A DNA stretch of 64,000 nt from Erigeron canadensis (Eukaryota; Streptophyta; Magnoliopsida; Asterales; Asteraceae), in contig NC_057769.1 of the NCBI RefSeq assembly GCF_010389155.1, positions 23,126,735 to 23,190,734 of the forward strand, read 5' to 3'. Both the position numbers and the translations under genes were made by a program. Every line of letters begins with the position of its first letter. Positions within the stretch are counted from its first letter, which is position 1. The notes under the pieces were generated by a model. It was given only the letters and a program-made list of their open reading frames with translations. It did not search any database and was not told the origin of the DNA. Positions 35,240-47,961 of the stretch are shown in pieces.

Positions 35240-36095
35240 AGAAAGCATTTTCTCTTTTTAAAAAATCTCAATTCATGATTTGAAGTATCTAAAATACCTT
35301 TCTTCTTTATTTACTAATTTAAACATCCTTAGCTAATATACCTATAATACCCTTAAATCTCAGCCACTAATTTTCTTCTCTCTTCTCAAATCTCAACCAC
35401 TTATTTTTTTCTCTCCTCCATATATCATTTTATTCATCTACTTCTTTCAAAATCTTTTATCTGAAAAACCGAATATCGATAAATTATAAAAATTGTATGG
35501 GTGTTCTTAAAATTTTATGCTCTTTCATTAGAGATGTCAATCGATATACTTTCGGCAAATTTTTAAATGCGAGTGCGGAGCCCGTAAGGATAAAGCATTT
35601 GGCTATCACACTCTATAACTTCACCTCCTATGACCTATCACCCCTACCATCTCACTGCCGCAATGCGTGGGCATTTTCATCGTATTATAAAGAAAAAAGC
35701 TCATGTCTAAATTTTAAGTTTCAACATTTACTTTTTCAAAATGCCCCATATTAATTCTATATTTACCTAAAATAACTGTATTATCTTTTCTCTCTCCTCA
35801 AATCTCAACCAATCATTTTTTTCTCTCTCATTCATAAATCATTTATTCTTCCGATTCATTCAAAACCTTTTATCTCAAAAACCGTAGATCGATAAATCAT
35901 AAAAATTATATGGGTGTTCTTAAAATTTCATGCTCTTTCATTAGAGATGTCATTCGGTATACTTTTGAAGAATTTTTAAATCCAATAGCGAAGCCCTTAC
36001 GACTAAGGCATTTGGCTGTCACACTCTATGAAATATCACTTCCTATGACCTATCACACATTATAACCTATCACCTCATCATGTCATCGCTGCAAC
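35240..36095 (+). mobile_element. Two head-to-tail Helitron-like units
   Basis: Unit 1 (about 35240-35695) and unit 2 (about 35700-36095) are related over most of their length. Both contain CTCAAATCTCAACCA, then CTTTTATCT.AAAAACCG, ATGGGTGTTCTTAAAATTT and CATTTGGCT.TCACACTCTA. Unit 1 closes with CACTGCCGCAATGCGTGGGCATTTTC, a decayed hairpin end; unit 2 ends in a truncated GCTGCAAC and runs into a (TA)n repeat. A third copy lies in the MYB intron. Long frames are absent. Confidence 0.65.
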
Positions 36096-36097
36096 CT

Positions 36098-36142
<45 letters not shown>
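36098..36142. repeat. (TA)n microsatellite
   Basis: About 20 TA units with one interruption (CATA), directly after the second Helitron-like unit. Confidence 0.95.
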
Positions 36143-36143
<1 letters not shown>

Positions 36144-36423
36144 TCAAAACATATAGGAAGTTTTTGTTTGAAAATTAGTTGGTGGAAAGTGTGGCTTTTA
36201 GTGTAGTATTTAGGTCCTTTTGTTCTGCTATATTATGGAAGACTCCAACGAACTACACAGTATCCAAATTCAGCTCAGACGAATGAGATAATTTTTTCCT
36301 AAAGAGTAAATATTACAACTATATATATATACACCAAATAATCTTAAACTATCCCATCATCAAATATTGAACCTTAGTATTTTATACCAAAAGGCAAGGC
36401 CTCTACCACTCCACCCAAATGAC

Positions 36424-36537
36424 GGTGGCAAACTAATGAGATATTGATGATTAAAAACGAGTTATGAGTTAATTGATGAGGGTGGCAAACTAATGAGATA
36501 TTGATGATTAAAAACGAGTTATGAGTTAATTAATGAG
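36424..36537. repeat. 57-bp perfect-type tandem duplication
   Basis: The block beginning GGTGGCAAACTAATGAGATA at 36424 is repeated at 36481 with at most one or two changes near the end (GATGAG versus AATGAG). Confidence 0.92.
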
Positions 36538-37500
36538 GGTCACACGTTGATAAAAATTTTTTTTTCAAACATTCAGTCAAGATATAATGTAAAAAAACCT
36601 AATTTTGTCAACTCAAGACCTAATTTGGATAAAACTTAATTAGTGTCTTTTACCGGTGGGCACTTAATATACGGCAAATAAAAGTAAAATATTGTAGTTC
36701 AAAATTGACTTATGGTTGTTATTTTCATTTACAACAATGCTACGAATAAATAATTCCTAAAAGGAAAACCAATAAATATTGGAACCTTATGATTTGTTAA
36801 TATTTTATATCTTGTAGTGCAATACAAGATTCTAGCATGTAGATGATAAGGATGCTGAACTCAAATTTTATAACTTTAAGTGTCAAATAAGCCCATTAAG
36901 ATTAGTTACGCATATATGGGATCTTGCATGATGATTCAAAATTTTGTAGATAGATTTCTAGTTATATAATATAGGATAAACAACAAGGAGACAAAGTAAG
37001 AAGAAAAACTGTCAAGTTACTCAATGATTTTTCTCATAATTTTATTTTTTTTTTATCAAATATAAAAAAACAGCTGGTATGAAAATGTCTCCATGCTTAT
37101 GAAGCCATGCGAAGCAACATGGTACTTTGTCATCAAGACAAGAAAACCACAAGATTAAAAATATGAAATGTCTGCAGTAGAATATTAGATGCCCATTCTG
37201 GCCATCTGATATATATATCCTATGTTATCTTCTCTCTTTAAATGCCTGCTAAGTGAAACAAACTACGTACCGTTCGTCGAGAGATTCAAAAGAGATCGAA
37301 AGTATGTACTCTTAGATACGATCCATGTTATTTCGTATTCGAAGGATCATGTCGAATTTAATACATTGTGAAATGAATAAATGATTATATGCTTTGAAAT
37401 GAGGTGATTATCTGTAACAGAGATCAAAGGACACTCTTGAGCATTTGTGATAATAGGATGTCTAAAAAACATTTATTTATTTCCATTTAATTTGTATATA
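36538..37500. other. Gene-free AT-rich DNA
   Basis: No coding or repeat signal that I can name. Confidence 0.55.
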
Positions 37501-37520
37501 AGTATGAATATTATTCACTA

Positions 37521-37755
37521 TAAGCAGCATAGTTGGATCAGTGGTAAACATCCTTGCCTCTGGAAACAGAGGTCATGGGTTCGATCCTCATCGCATGCAA
37601 AGGTTGGAGGGCTTTTTCTACCATTTAGGTAGAAACTGGAAGCAGCCTCTCTACTTAGGTAGAGGTAAGGTCTACCTACATCTTAACCTCCCCATACACC
37701 GTCGAGATATTGGAGCTCAAAACCCGCGGAAGGCGGCACTGAGCAGTTACTTACT
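37521..37755 (+). mobile_element. Au-like tRNA-derived SINE (235 bp) with 18-bp target duplication
   Basis: The A-box region GTTGGATCAGTGGTAAAC (about 37532) and B-box GGGTTCGATCCTC (about 37578) are well kept. The body has GTAGAGGTAAGGTCTACCTACATC and TTAACCTCCCCATACACCGTC, as in Au SINEs. A perfect duplication, TATGAATATTATTCACTA, flanks it at 37503-37520 and 37756-37773, so both ends are known and the insertion is fairly recent. Confidence 0.92.
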
Positions 37756-37799
37756 TATGAATATTATTCACTACTTAAAATAACATGAATACAATTGTT

Positions 37800-37990
37800 T
37801 GTGTCTTTTTAACGGGTCTCTGACTCAGGGGTGTATTGGACTAATTACCCATTGTCCTGATTTCGAACCTCATAGTGAAAGAACCCAAAAGCGCCCCATC
37901 TGCACAATCGGGTAGCATCCGGTTTGTTTAAAGACGCATCAATCTACATTGCTCATCGACCTAGTGTCTTCAATTTACGCAGTTGGTTTG
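37800..37990 (+). repeat. Possible SINE-like sequence
   Basis: CTGACTCAGGGGTGTATTGG and GATTTCGAACCTC have A- and B-box character about 40 bp apart, followed by a GC-richer body. There is no duplication and no clear tail. Confidence 0.35.
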
Positions 37991-40349
37991 GGGTCTAATC
38001 TAGCCTATATATCAACTGTGAGGTTTTGATTTGACTAAATAATAAGTAAAAAACAAAAACGCTGATAAGAATCGACCAAATATATATATAGAGAAGATGC
38101 TTTTTCTGATCTTTGTTTGGTGATTTCCATACATATATACTTGATCGATGCAAATGCAATATCATTAAAAAGGGATAGACTATATGTTGTTGAGTCCAAT
38201 CAAGTAAATTTTTCTAACGACAGTTTAACCGAATTCTTGGTAATTCACAAACAGTACTTGAGCTATATTTGAAACTTCCTCCAAAAGACCAAAAGGTCAT
38301 TTTGCAATTGTCTACTTCTAAATTCCACTAATCAAAAACCATTTAAAGTAGTAAATGATTGTACTTTTCTTAAACTATGGGTATTTTTATCTGAGGCAAT
38401 AATTTTACGATGGAGGTAGTAGTTTAAGGATTTTATATTCACCGTTGGAAATTACACTTTACTTTACGGATAATCAGTATTTGAATTCAAAATGAAAAAG
38501 TCAAAAATTAAACCAAATCAAAGTCGAATCTTTAAACTGATTACTTTTTTTTTTTTTTATGTTCTGCTTTGAAACCAAATTGATTTCGTAATTTGGTTTT
38601 GGTTAATGATTTGGCTTACGAATTGTCGAATTCCAAACTAAACCAAATCAGATACTAAAATCGGTACTGTAAATATAATGTATACCTATTAATTTAATAG
38701 TATGAATTGCATGATACCTGAAGTTGATTCAAAATGACTTGTTTCATACCTACAATTAGTAAAAATTACCCCCGTCGGGTCTAGGTCCACGATTCACACC
38801 AACTTTAATTAGCTGGGATCACTTTTTACTTGGCATGCCTAGATGAATTATAAACTCTAGTCTTCGTTAATAACATTGACTTATTACTAAATTTTCACTA
38901 ATTTTTGGCTTTTATACCCATACAACCTGCAAATTAACTAAGCTTAAGATATTGATTAGTCCCTTTTTAATCATTGTGCACGTTATTACGTTAAGCCTCT
39001 TTTTATTGGTCTCTTGTCCTTCGAAATTTCAGCCCATCTATTTTCCTTTTTCGGAAGTTCAAAAGATGACTCTATGGGGTTCGTACAGCAAATATTTGCT
39101 TCTGGCTTACTTAATGAGAGATTAGGCCACACATTTAAAAAAATTAAAAATAAAAAACCACCCAGCACTATATGCCTCACATCCACGTCTTTGTTACTAG
39201 AACTGTTCCGGCTTCAAGGGGATTATTAACAAAAATTATATCACATGGTTACAGCATGGTAAGTTTGATCTAAATTTTTGACTGATACTAAAGTTTCGCT
39301 TAAACTTGATCGACTGTCACAAAATCCTTTCGTGGGCAATACTCTATTAAAGTAGGCATATACATAATAATACTATCACGATTGATAGAAGGCTACCTAA
39401 ACTGTACAATTATATAGGAGAGAATTACCATGCGAAATGTGGATCATATCATGTTTAAAGTCCACTCACGCTAGTCTAAGAAAACATACGGCTCTATTAA
39501 GTATAAACCTCCTATAAGAAAATTTAGTGCTTAATTTAAATCTCGGCACTAAAAGCAACTTGAACAGAGCAAAATGGGGATAAATGTCCCCAAAATACTG
39601 CCCTTTTGCATTTCAGGAACACACATCGTGTATTTTTTCTTAGCAAAACATCTTTGGTGCCTTCTCAGGGTATGTCGTACTTTAACTCACATATTTTAAT
39701 ACAATGTGGCAGCAACAAATATATTCCTGTCTTTTCTAAATTCACTTAGCAGTTCCAGTAGTGTGCATTGGGCATTTGGCCGTAATGGTTGTGGTGTAAG
39801 AGATGAAAATGACTAAATGAGTAACTGTAAACATAATAGAAAATGATAATACAGCAGAAAGGTTAACACTGTACACAGCCTGATGATCAGATACTGTTAA
39901 CATTTTTATAGTGCCTATTTACATGGAAGTCCATGCTTTTGGGATACAAAAATTCACAGAAAAATGACAACGGCTTCTAAAAATATCATTCTCAACTTAT
40001 AATAAAACGCTCTCTGGATTATATAAGCTTATTGTACTCAAATAAATGGACAAAAAATCAGTGTCAAACTCAGTGACAACTTCATGGCGAACAAGATTAA
40101 GGCCCCATAAACTCTGGATTCTAGCAACATGCCAACATTATGACCCCAGGAAATATTCAAACATGTTCACCAAAAACATGAGATCTCAATGATTTTTTAT
40201 TTGCAAATTACAAAAAGCCATAATCAAATGAAAGCGGGTGAGCATCGACCCAAATCGAGAAAAGAAAGTTAAATAAAGGCTCCATTCTAAAGAAATATGG
40301 TAATCTCGGGAAGCTTATACGTAAGAGTAGAGAACACAATAGACCTTGT
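37991..40349. other. Gene-free DNA and 3' flank of the OSCP gene
   Basis: AT-rich with a T-run (38548-38559). The last 150-300 bp before 40350 probably hold the 3' untranslated region of the OSCP gene. A 66-codon frame at 38986-39186 starts with a hydrophobic segment but has no further support. Confidence 0.5.
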
Positions 40350-43300
40350 TTAGGCATCGAAGTTGATGGGATCTCTCAAGAACCTCTCCATCTGCTTTGC
40401 CCTAGTCTTTATAGACATGTCAAATACCTTTTGCCCGAATTCCACCACAATTCCACCAAGAATACTAGGATCAATCTGATGTAAAATGTAGCAACTGTAA
40501 GAATTTGATACAATAATAGTGCGTTCATATTTTTGGACGCTTACATCTAGCATTGCACAAATTCATAAGTGACATATTCAGTTTATAAACCTTTAAAACT
40601 GTTCACCCTAAGTCCTGAGATGATTAGTTCTTGTGGTATCAACTTCATTATAAAATGCAAAATTGACACAAGTTTGTCTCCAAAATTGAATATCGTAAGG
40701 TTTTCTGTGATTGATAATAGATTTTCCAATAAAAAATCCCCATTATACAGTTAAAACTCAAAACATGGACTTGTTTAATGGAGAAAGTGCCGAAAAATTA
40801 AGAAATGAAAAAAATAACAGCAATATAAGAGAAGTGCTACCTTCTGTTCAAGCTTAACTTTCTTCCCTTTAAGAATCTCCTGTAAAGTGGCTTTCAGTTC
40901 TTTCTCCTCTTCAGCAGGAAGTGGCTGAAAAAAAAAAATTAATGCACATATTCAGTTCATCAAATTTTAAAAGGTTTGGAACATCTTTCGGATATTTTGA
41001 AGATTGAAATTGTAAATAACTAGTAATGAACTGTCTGTGCTGCAGGCCAAAAAAACACAACTATGCCAAAACCACGGCAACTATACCATATAGGATTTCA
41101 TCATAAAGGTTTCATTTTAGTTGAATCGTTATTGGTGATGAATATATTGCTTTATGAAATATAAATTAGCTAAACTAGAACGCATAATAGACCTTTCTAT
41201 TGGAACTGCCATAATGAATAAAATTATTAAGTGCATCTGATTTATACATGAATATGAATAGAAAGTAGGAAGCATGATTGAAGGTAAAAAGAATTATCAT
41301 TTTGTTCACATAAATAAGAAAGTAAATTTGAAAGTGTGATAAACTTAATTAGATAGTGTAACCTAATTTTATCCAAGCTACATGTGAATATATAAATTTA
41401 TTGCTAGTTACAACTTTAAAAGGCAGGCCAAAACCGTTGAAGACGAATTTCTTTGGAGACTAAGATGTTCAAATGCACAAAACTTGAAGCGGGTGGGGAG
41501 ACACGCAATAAACAGTAAATGTTCCCCAGTTTTGTATGTTAGAGCAATATGAGTAATAATTATTTTCGGCAACTTACAATAACAGTAGTGACAACAGCTT
41601 TGACCTCTCCCCTGTGTGCCATGGTGAGATCTGAAAATCTCTTTGCAATAGTGTCAACATGTCGGAGCCTCCCATTATCAGCTAAAACAACTGATGCGAA
41701 TCACAACATAAACTAGTCAAGAGGCATTTCATGAAAGGTCGTTTCTTTCAAATCACAACAAAAACTAGTCAAACAAATCAGATAAATTCATAATGCAGTA
41801 ACTGAACATAGATCAAGAAATATTATACTCCTCTGATAAATTTTAACAATAAAGCTCACTTCCCTAAGAATCTTGCAGCTAAGTACTGCTTTAGTGACTA
41901 GTGAGTATAAGATTGTTTAGTACAGGGCTGTTTAGTGGACAATAAAACACTGAATAGCGGATACACATTTGGACCTCATATTATGATAATGTGACACAGT
42001 TCTAGATTCAACCTAACTAAAGTCGGTCCATGAGGTTGGATATATTTTCAGCAAAGACATGAAGCAAATCAGATTGAAAGACCCTAATCTATTGACTTTG
42101 GTAAAGAAGATCCATAAAAATAATCAGCTAAACAAAACCATGTCCAGAGCTCCAGGCTAATTAAGCTATTTGGGAACTAGGGCCTATAGCAAGTTATACA
42201 AAGAGAAGATAATGAAGCCAAATGGATAGCCTACAAAACATGCATTCTTCCCAAATTTTGCCACAGATTCCTGATAATCATATACCCATTCTTTTATCGT
42301 CACGGATTCAGGTAAATAACGAATTTTCATAAAACCATATTCAACCCATCTGAAAAGTTATATCGGATGGTGAAAGAACAAACATGCACTCTTTATCCAA
42401 ATATCAAGTATAACATAAACATGAAACTATTTCACTACTTGCAAATTCCTATATTATTCCAAATTTAAAATGGCATTCTTATTTAAAATGAAAAGTTCTA
42501 GAAAAGCAAAAGGGAAACACGTGCAAAATTAATCTTTTAACTGTGGTGGCAAAATGAACAGTTTAGATCACATGTCAAAAATTGGACTATGACGCAGAAC
42601 TAGGGATGGTTTTCGATATCATACCGAACTGATTGGTACCGAAACCCATCAAATATGAGAACCGAATACCGTACTGAAGTTATGATACCGGTACCAATTC
42701 GGTATCAGTTTGGTACCAGTTTTTCGGTAAAAAAACCGAATGATACCGAAATATATAAAAAAAAAAAACGCATAAACTTTCTATGAAAGGAATTAATTGA
42801 TGCTGAGGCGGATATGATCAGACTCCTAACTACATAGAAACTATTAATATGAATATTTTTAGGTTTTATATAACACTGCAACATTAACTTCAAATCATAA
42901 TTTGATATAACAATGACTAATTCATAATTAACATCTACTTCAATAATAATAATTAATAGAGTGTAAGCTATAGCTTTTGCTAAATAACAGATCACTAAGT
43001 TAAATATATAATACTTAAGGAGTACTGAACAAATGAATGGTACAATAAAAGCAATCCACGAGACAAGCAATTTCTTAATTGGTGTACAATTATACTGGTT
43101 GCAGATTACATAATATTACATGCGCTATAACTTCTCATCCATTAATATAACTAAGGTCGGTCCCATTTCGGTTTTACCGGTATCAAAACCGAAAATGACC
43201 AAAACCAAAAACCGATACCGATACCGAATCCCTATCGGTACCCATTTTCAGTGCCGGTTCGGTTTCAGTATTTCGGTAATCTTGCTCATCCCTACGCAGA

Positions 43301-45844
43301 ACAGTTGATTTCTAATACAGGTAAAAGAGAACCGGAAAGCATTACATTTCCCGGGAAAGATTTTTTCCCCTACGGAGTTATACAAATAACTAATGTGCCA
43401 ATAATGATTACTCAAATATTAAATTATTTGCACACTAATCGGGTTTTGTTTAATAGAGTGATTTGTAGAGGTTGCCACCATTCAAATACAGTTCAAATCA
43501 ATTTCGACCCCTTTAATCAATTCCATCTTTAACAATGTTTATAAAGTTTGCCCATTTAATCCTTCAGCTCACTTTATAGGTGAACAGGTCAAATTTGCCA
43601 CCTCATTATTGGCCATAACGAACATGAGCATTGTTGATAACTTAAACTTCTACAAATATTCAAAATCAAATCTAAATTCAGATATGATTCACAGAATAAG
43701 GATTATACCTAAAAAGTTCTTAGTAACTTCAGAAAATTTAGCTTGATCACAGATCTCGGTCACAGCCTTGACTCTAGTATCTGCTGGCACTGCCAAATCC
43801 TTCATGAACTGAGAAAATGTAGGGGATTTCTGAGTGGCCGCAACAAGATCAAAAAGCTCTGTTTCAACCTTCTCCAACGCTTTGACTTTTGCTGCTGCAA
43901 TGAACAATGCAGAGGCATAGTTTCCAGATCCCCCGAACATAGCAACAGGAACCTGATTTAAAGATACCGAATGACATAAGTAAAATAACAAAAGGTAGAC
44001 TTCATTTTTAGTCAGCTAATAATGTAAAGCTTTTATAGCTTCGTTAACCTTAATGTGTTACCTTTATCTTTGGTTCCTTTGGTGCAGAAGCAGAGGCAAA
44101 GTTCCTTGACTGCTGCAAAGAAAACAACCTCTAAATTGGTAAATAGCCAACAGATAATGCAACACATACATCAGATGTAGCAGTGACATAATGTAAGCTA
44201 TGATGCAAAAACCTGGCAGGTTAGTATTGTGGCTAAACTGATCCGATTAGACTGAATGACCCCGTATAGGCTAACCAGATCAAACTGTTTCCAAACGCCC
44301 CAACCCCTTCGGATTACAATTGACAGGGTAGATATTATAAATCAAATATTCCAGATCACGTTTATTCCAAACTCCTGTGTGTTTAATTTATTCTATAAAC
44401 GTAACTGCTAACTTACTTTGATTGATAATTATCTTGACAATGATTTTCAGACAGACTAAACACAGAGAAGAAGTTATTTTGATTCTGATACTATATTATA
44501 AGTTAAACCGATTATACACAAGGGTTGCTTTTCATCTCACAGTTAAGCTAGTTGCCACATTTTCTCTTATACTAGTTTCCTTTACCCTGTCGTAATGAAG
44601 TTAATGATACAATCACACTAGCTATATATCATGAATAATAAACTGAACGACACGCCTAACCTGTTTAATACATGTGTTCATGTTATCAGGAACTTAAAAT
44701 TCAAGTTTTTATACAGAACTAGTTATGTGGTCATATCCAGGTATAAAGATATATTTTGTATCTTAGGGAGAACAAAAAGCAGTAAATTAAAGCTTCGACC
44801 TCATTAATATTCTTTCAATATAAGTAAATAAATGAAACATCAGGAAAGCTACATGAGTTACCATAAACTCGTCCCTCATCAAATATATAAATACATATTA
44901 TGACCCCACAACAGAGAAAACACATCATTCTCTACAATGTATAACTAGATAGGGCTACTCAGGGACATACGAGTTTCCATAAGACAATAGTCAAATAAAG
45001 TCTAAGCATATAAACATTATAAAATGCTCGACATTGCATAAACTATTAATCTTTACTAATGAAATAAAACTAGGATGCATCTTAATAAAGTAAAATTGAA
45101 ATTATATTTTAACAACACAAATCTAGCTAAAATAAGTTCGCAAAAATCATTGAGTAAAAGATAACATATTCGAGTTCGTAATAACTATAAATTCAACTAA
45201 GAGTTTTAAATTCTATCCATTATCATGAAATATTAGAAAAATAATTGGATCAAGCGGAAAACCCATTGCCTCTGGATACAGAAGTCAAGGTTCGATCCTC
45301 ACCCCCTGCAGGCCGGAGGTCCTTCTCGGAGAAAATCCTTTCTACGTTTGGTTAGGGGTCAGTTAAGGGTAACGCTATCTACATCTCACCTCCCCGTACA
45401 TTGTCGAGGACGGTTGGGCACGGTTGTTAATTAAATTTGAATATGCACAATGGCTGTTTTCAATCTCATTAGTTAAGCTAGTTTCTGAAATTTTTCTCTT
45501 TTACTAGTTTCCTATACACTGTTGTAGCTGAGTTAATAATACAATGACACTAGCTATAAATGATGAGTCTAATCCGCTTATTCGAGTTCATAAATACGAC
45601 AAATTCGACTAATAGTTTTAAATCCTATCAAAATTCTTGAAGCATGAATTATGAAATATTAGATAAGGATTATATCTAAACAGTCATCTATCAAAAACTG
45701 ATGAATCAAATTATTTAAAAATTAGAAAATAAGAAAGGGAACCTGTGGATCGGTAAAAAGAGGGCAGATTACGGAACGTTCAGAGGAGATTAGAGATTTA
45801 GTTAATTGAGGAACAGATGATCTGAATCGCCCAGCCATCGCCAT
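40350..45844 (-). CDS. ATP5: Mitochondrial ATP synthase subunit O (OSCP / delta), six exons
   Basis: Exons 45844-45743, 44112-44062, 43952-43709, 41690-41578, 40924-40841 and 40475-40350 join in phase to 239 residues, the usual plant length. OSCP links F1 to the peripheral stalk of mitochondrial ATP synthase. A Ser/Arg-rich presequence covers about the first 40 residues. Family blocks follow: MFGGSGNYASALF, KSPTFSQFMKDLAVP, ADNGRLRHVDTIAKRF, LTMAHRGEVKAVVTTV and the C-terminal IDPSILGGIVVEFGQKV with VFDMSIKTR. Two in-frame ATGs lie two codons apart; the first was used. Exon 4 has two possible acceptors 9 nt apart; the upstream one restores the conserved FLVVLADNG. Intron 3 (2.0 kb) contains a hAT MITE and intron 1 (1.6 kb) a SINE relic. 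Confidence 0.96.
42601..43294. mobile_element. hAT-type MITE (694 bp) in OSCP intron 3
   Basis: The ends TAGGGATGG... and ...CATCCCTA are inverted and flanked by a perfect 8-bp duplication CGCAGAAC (42593-42600 and 43295-43302), the hAT signature length. Both arms are full of direct and inverted copies of ACCGATACCGAA / TTCGGTATC. The centre is AT-rich and non-coding. Confidence 0.92.
45243..45430 (+). mobile_element. Au-like SINE relic in OSCP intron 1
   Basis: TTGGATCAAGCGGAAAACCC, ATTGCCTCTGGATACAGAAG and a B-box, GGTTCGATCCTC, align in order with the SINE at 37521. The body then gives CTATCTACATCTCACCTCCCCGTACA. More diverged than the other copy, with no duplication found, hence older. 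Confidence 0.75.
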
Positions 45845-45849
45845 TTCTT

Positions 45850-47600
45850 CTTCTTTTTTTTGTTCTTTTTTGAAATAAATAAATCGAAACCCTAAATGGT
45901 GGCTGATTGACGAATGAAATGAGAATGAAATGAAATGTTTGTGTTTTTGGCTGTGGCTTTCAGTAACGTACCACCACCCTGTTTGATACTGTAATAGAAA
46001 TTTACTCCGTTTTGCAGAACAGTCCCTAATGATTTAACAATTTGCTCTTTTTTGCTATCGTGTGCACCATGTACTCGAGCTCGACTCATTCAAAAATGTG
46101 CGGGCAACAGTTCGGGTGGCTTTGGAACAGGAACACTTATTAGTTGTATGAAGTGTTCGTCCATTGAACTTGGGTATATAGTTGAAGAAAAATGATAAAT
46201 GTGACTAACTTAATATATTTACAAATATGATTAAAATCTGATATTGGAATACGAGTATAACAAATCATCGGTTAAAAATAAAAGAAAGATCAATTAGAAT
46301 CTGTGTGACGGCATTAGAATTTTAGACATGTTTTAAGCATATTAATCAAATTAGTTACATACATAATTTTAGACATGTCTAATATATGTACCTTCTTAAA
46401 GATTTTAAACATTTAATACTAAATTAGTAATGTATCATTTAGACATGTACCCAAGTTTATTTATTTGAACTCAAGATTAATTATTAGTATAACTATTATA
46501 CGAGTAATTAGTTGATTCGGTTACGGGCTCAAATATGGTCCTCAAAGCACACAACAAATAACCACCACTTATAAATCACACGAGTCGATGATGACCAACT
46601 GTGACCCACGAATCATTAAACTTGAAATTGAAAGCATAACCCGTCAAACTCACGGTTTGAAATGAAATCCTTAATAAGGTCCCCAAATGTCTTTTTGATC
46701 TCAATGTTGCAATGTGTATATTCTTAAGAAATGACCATGTAATGTAAGTAGTAACTATTACTCCGTATTATTAGATATGAATGAGCATGGTATCCACGCG
46801 TTGCAGCGGATATCATGGACGGTGGTGGCCGATGTGTCGGTGATGATGGACGACGGTGGTGGTTATTGACGGAAATAAAAAGGGTGTGTGTTGTTTAGGT
46901 ATATAGAAAGAGAAAATATTTTGTGTGTGTAATTTGACAAAGAGAAAGAGAGAATGAGGATATTTGTGTTTTGTTTTAAGGGAAAGAGTAAGTTGGTAAT
47001 TTTTAATATTTCCAAAATTCTAAACTTTTAACATCACCCCTATAATTTTTACAAGGGAGTATAGATTTAAAAATAAAAATAGATTTAGGTCTCTAATATA
47101 ATTATGATTGATTTATGTTATTTTATGCCGAGAACATAATGTCGATTGTTTTTGTACATAATAATTTAAACTAAAATACATACAAAATACAACTTATACA
47201 CCAAATGTTCTTTTTGAAAGATATAAAAAGTACCAACTTTTTTCTTAAAAAATATACTATTACGTTTTAAAAAGAATATTTGATACATTAGTTGTATCTT
47301 ATATATGCCATTAGAATAGGTTCAAAATAGCCGGTCTCAATAAATTGCTAAGCCAACTAGCTATTATAAAAAAATAGTACTTTACGATTAAAAATAATTA
47401 AAAAATTAATAATAAAACAAAAACTATCCTAACGTGTGAGCAAAACAATGGGCTAAGAAATGGCTTGCGTTGCATACTCCAAAGTCTCCAAAACTATAAT
47501 CAAGCCACGACTTTGTCGACTTATAAAAAAAAGACTAGTTTCACCAATCTCTCATTTCTTCAAGCCCTTATTTGCAAATATCATCCACACCTATCCAAAA
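45850..47600. other. Gene-free region between OSCP and the small protein gene
   Basis: The first few hundred bases are probable OSCP promoter. A GC-richer patch (46795-46865: CCACGCGTTGCAGCGG then GGTGGTGG/GATGATGG words) looks like a Helitron-type end in reverse. The rest is AT-rich. Confidence 0.45.
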
Positions 47601-47612
47601 TCCCATATGGCC

Positions 47613-47622
47613 ATATATAAAT
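47613..47622 (+). promoter_or_regulatory. TATA box of the small protein gene
   Basis: TATATAAATA lies about 140 bp before the ATG at 47755, followed by an A/C-rich, ATG-poor leader as in plant 5' untranslated regions. Confidence 0.55.
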
Positions 47623-47754
47623 ACACATACAAATACATCACCTCTGTCCAAAAAAAGAAGAGACCAAACCCCTGTTCCAAATATCCTAAAACCAAAACAA
47701 ACAAGAAAACCCTCAATTTCTTAAACAAAAATCTTTGAAAAAAAATATTCAAAA

Positions 47755-47961
47755 ATGCTTCATCTGTTTTTCGCAGTTGGTTTCTCAGCCGTACCGTTGA
47801 CTTTGTTTGTGCCACCAATAAGAAACTTCAATTTATTTGTAGCATCAATGGAAGATCTATGGCGTGAATCAAGTGTGTACACCAATAGGATGTATCCACG
47901 TGTACGGTATGCTTGTTCACGGCTTTTGGATTGTATGCTTTGCAACAACTCTACTAATTAA
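47755..47961 (+). CDS. Small one-exon protein (68 aa), N-terminal hydrophobic anchor
   Basis: An intact frame with a hydrophobic N-terminus (LHLFFAVGFSAVPLTLFV, residues 2-19), then a mixed, Arg-rich part with evenly spaced Tyr and Arg (SVYTNRMYPRVRYACSRLL) and a Cys pair near the end (CMLC). A TATA box and plausible leader sit upstream, and a T-rich, stop-dense 3' flank follows. The composition is unlike the AT-rich frames around it. It resembles short plant proteins of unknown function that I cannot name. A role at a membrane is inferred from the hydrophobic start. No homology search was possible. Confidence 0.65.
   Translation: MLHLFFAVGFSAVPLTLFVPPIRNFNLFVASMEDLWRESSVYTNRMYPRVRYACSRLLDCMLCNNSTN

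Noticed and set aside
37532..37592. Possible tRNA gene from good A and B boxes
   Set aside because: No cloverleaf can be drawn; the flanking 18-bp duplication and body identify a SINE.
38986..39186. 66-codon frame with a hydrophobic start on the minus strand
   Set aside because: No cysteine pattern, upstream promoter or recognisable mature part; likely chance.
45892..46089. 65-codon minus-strand frame upstream of OSCP
   Set aside because: It lies in the probable OSCP promoter and leader, with no conserved features.
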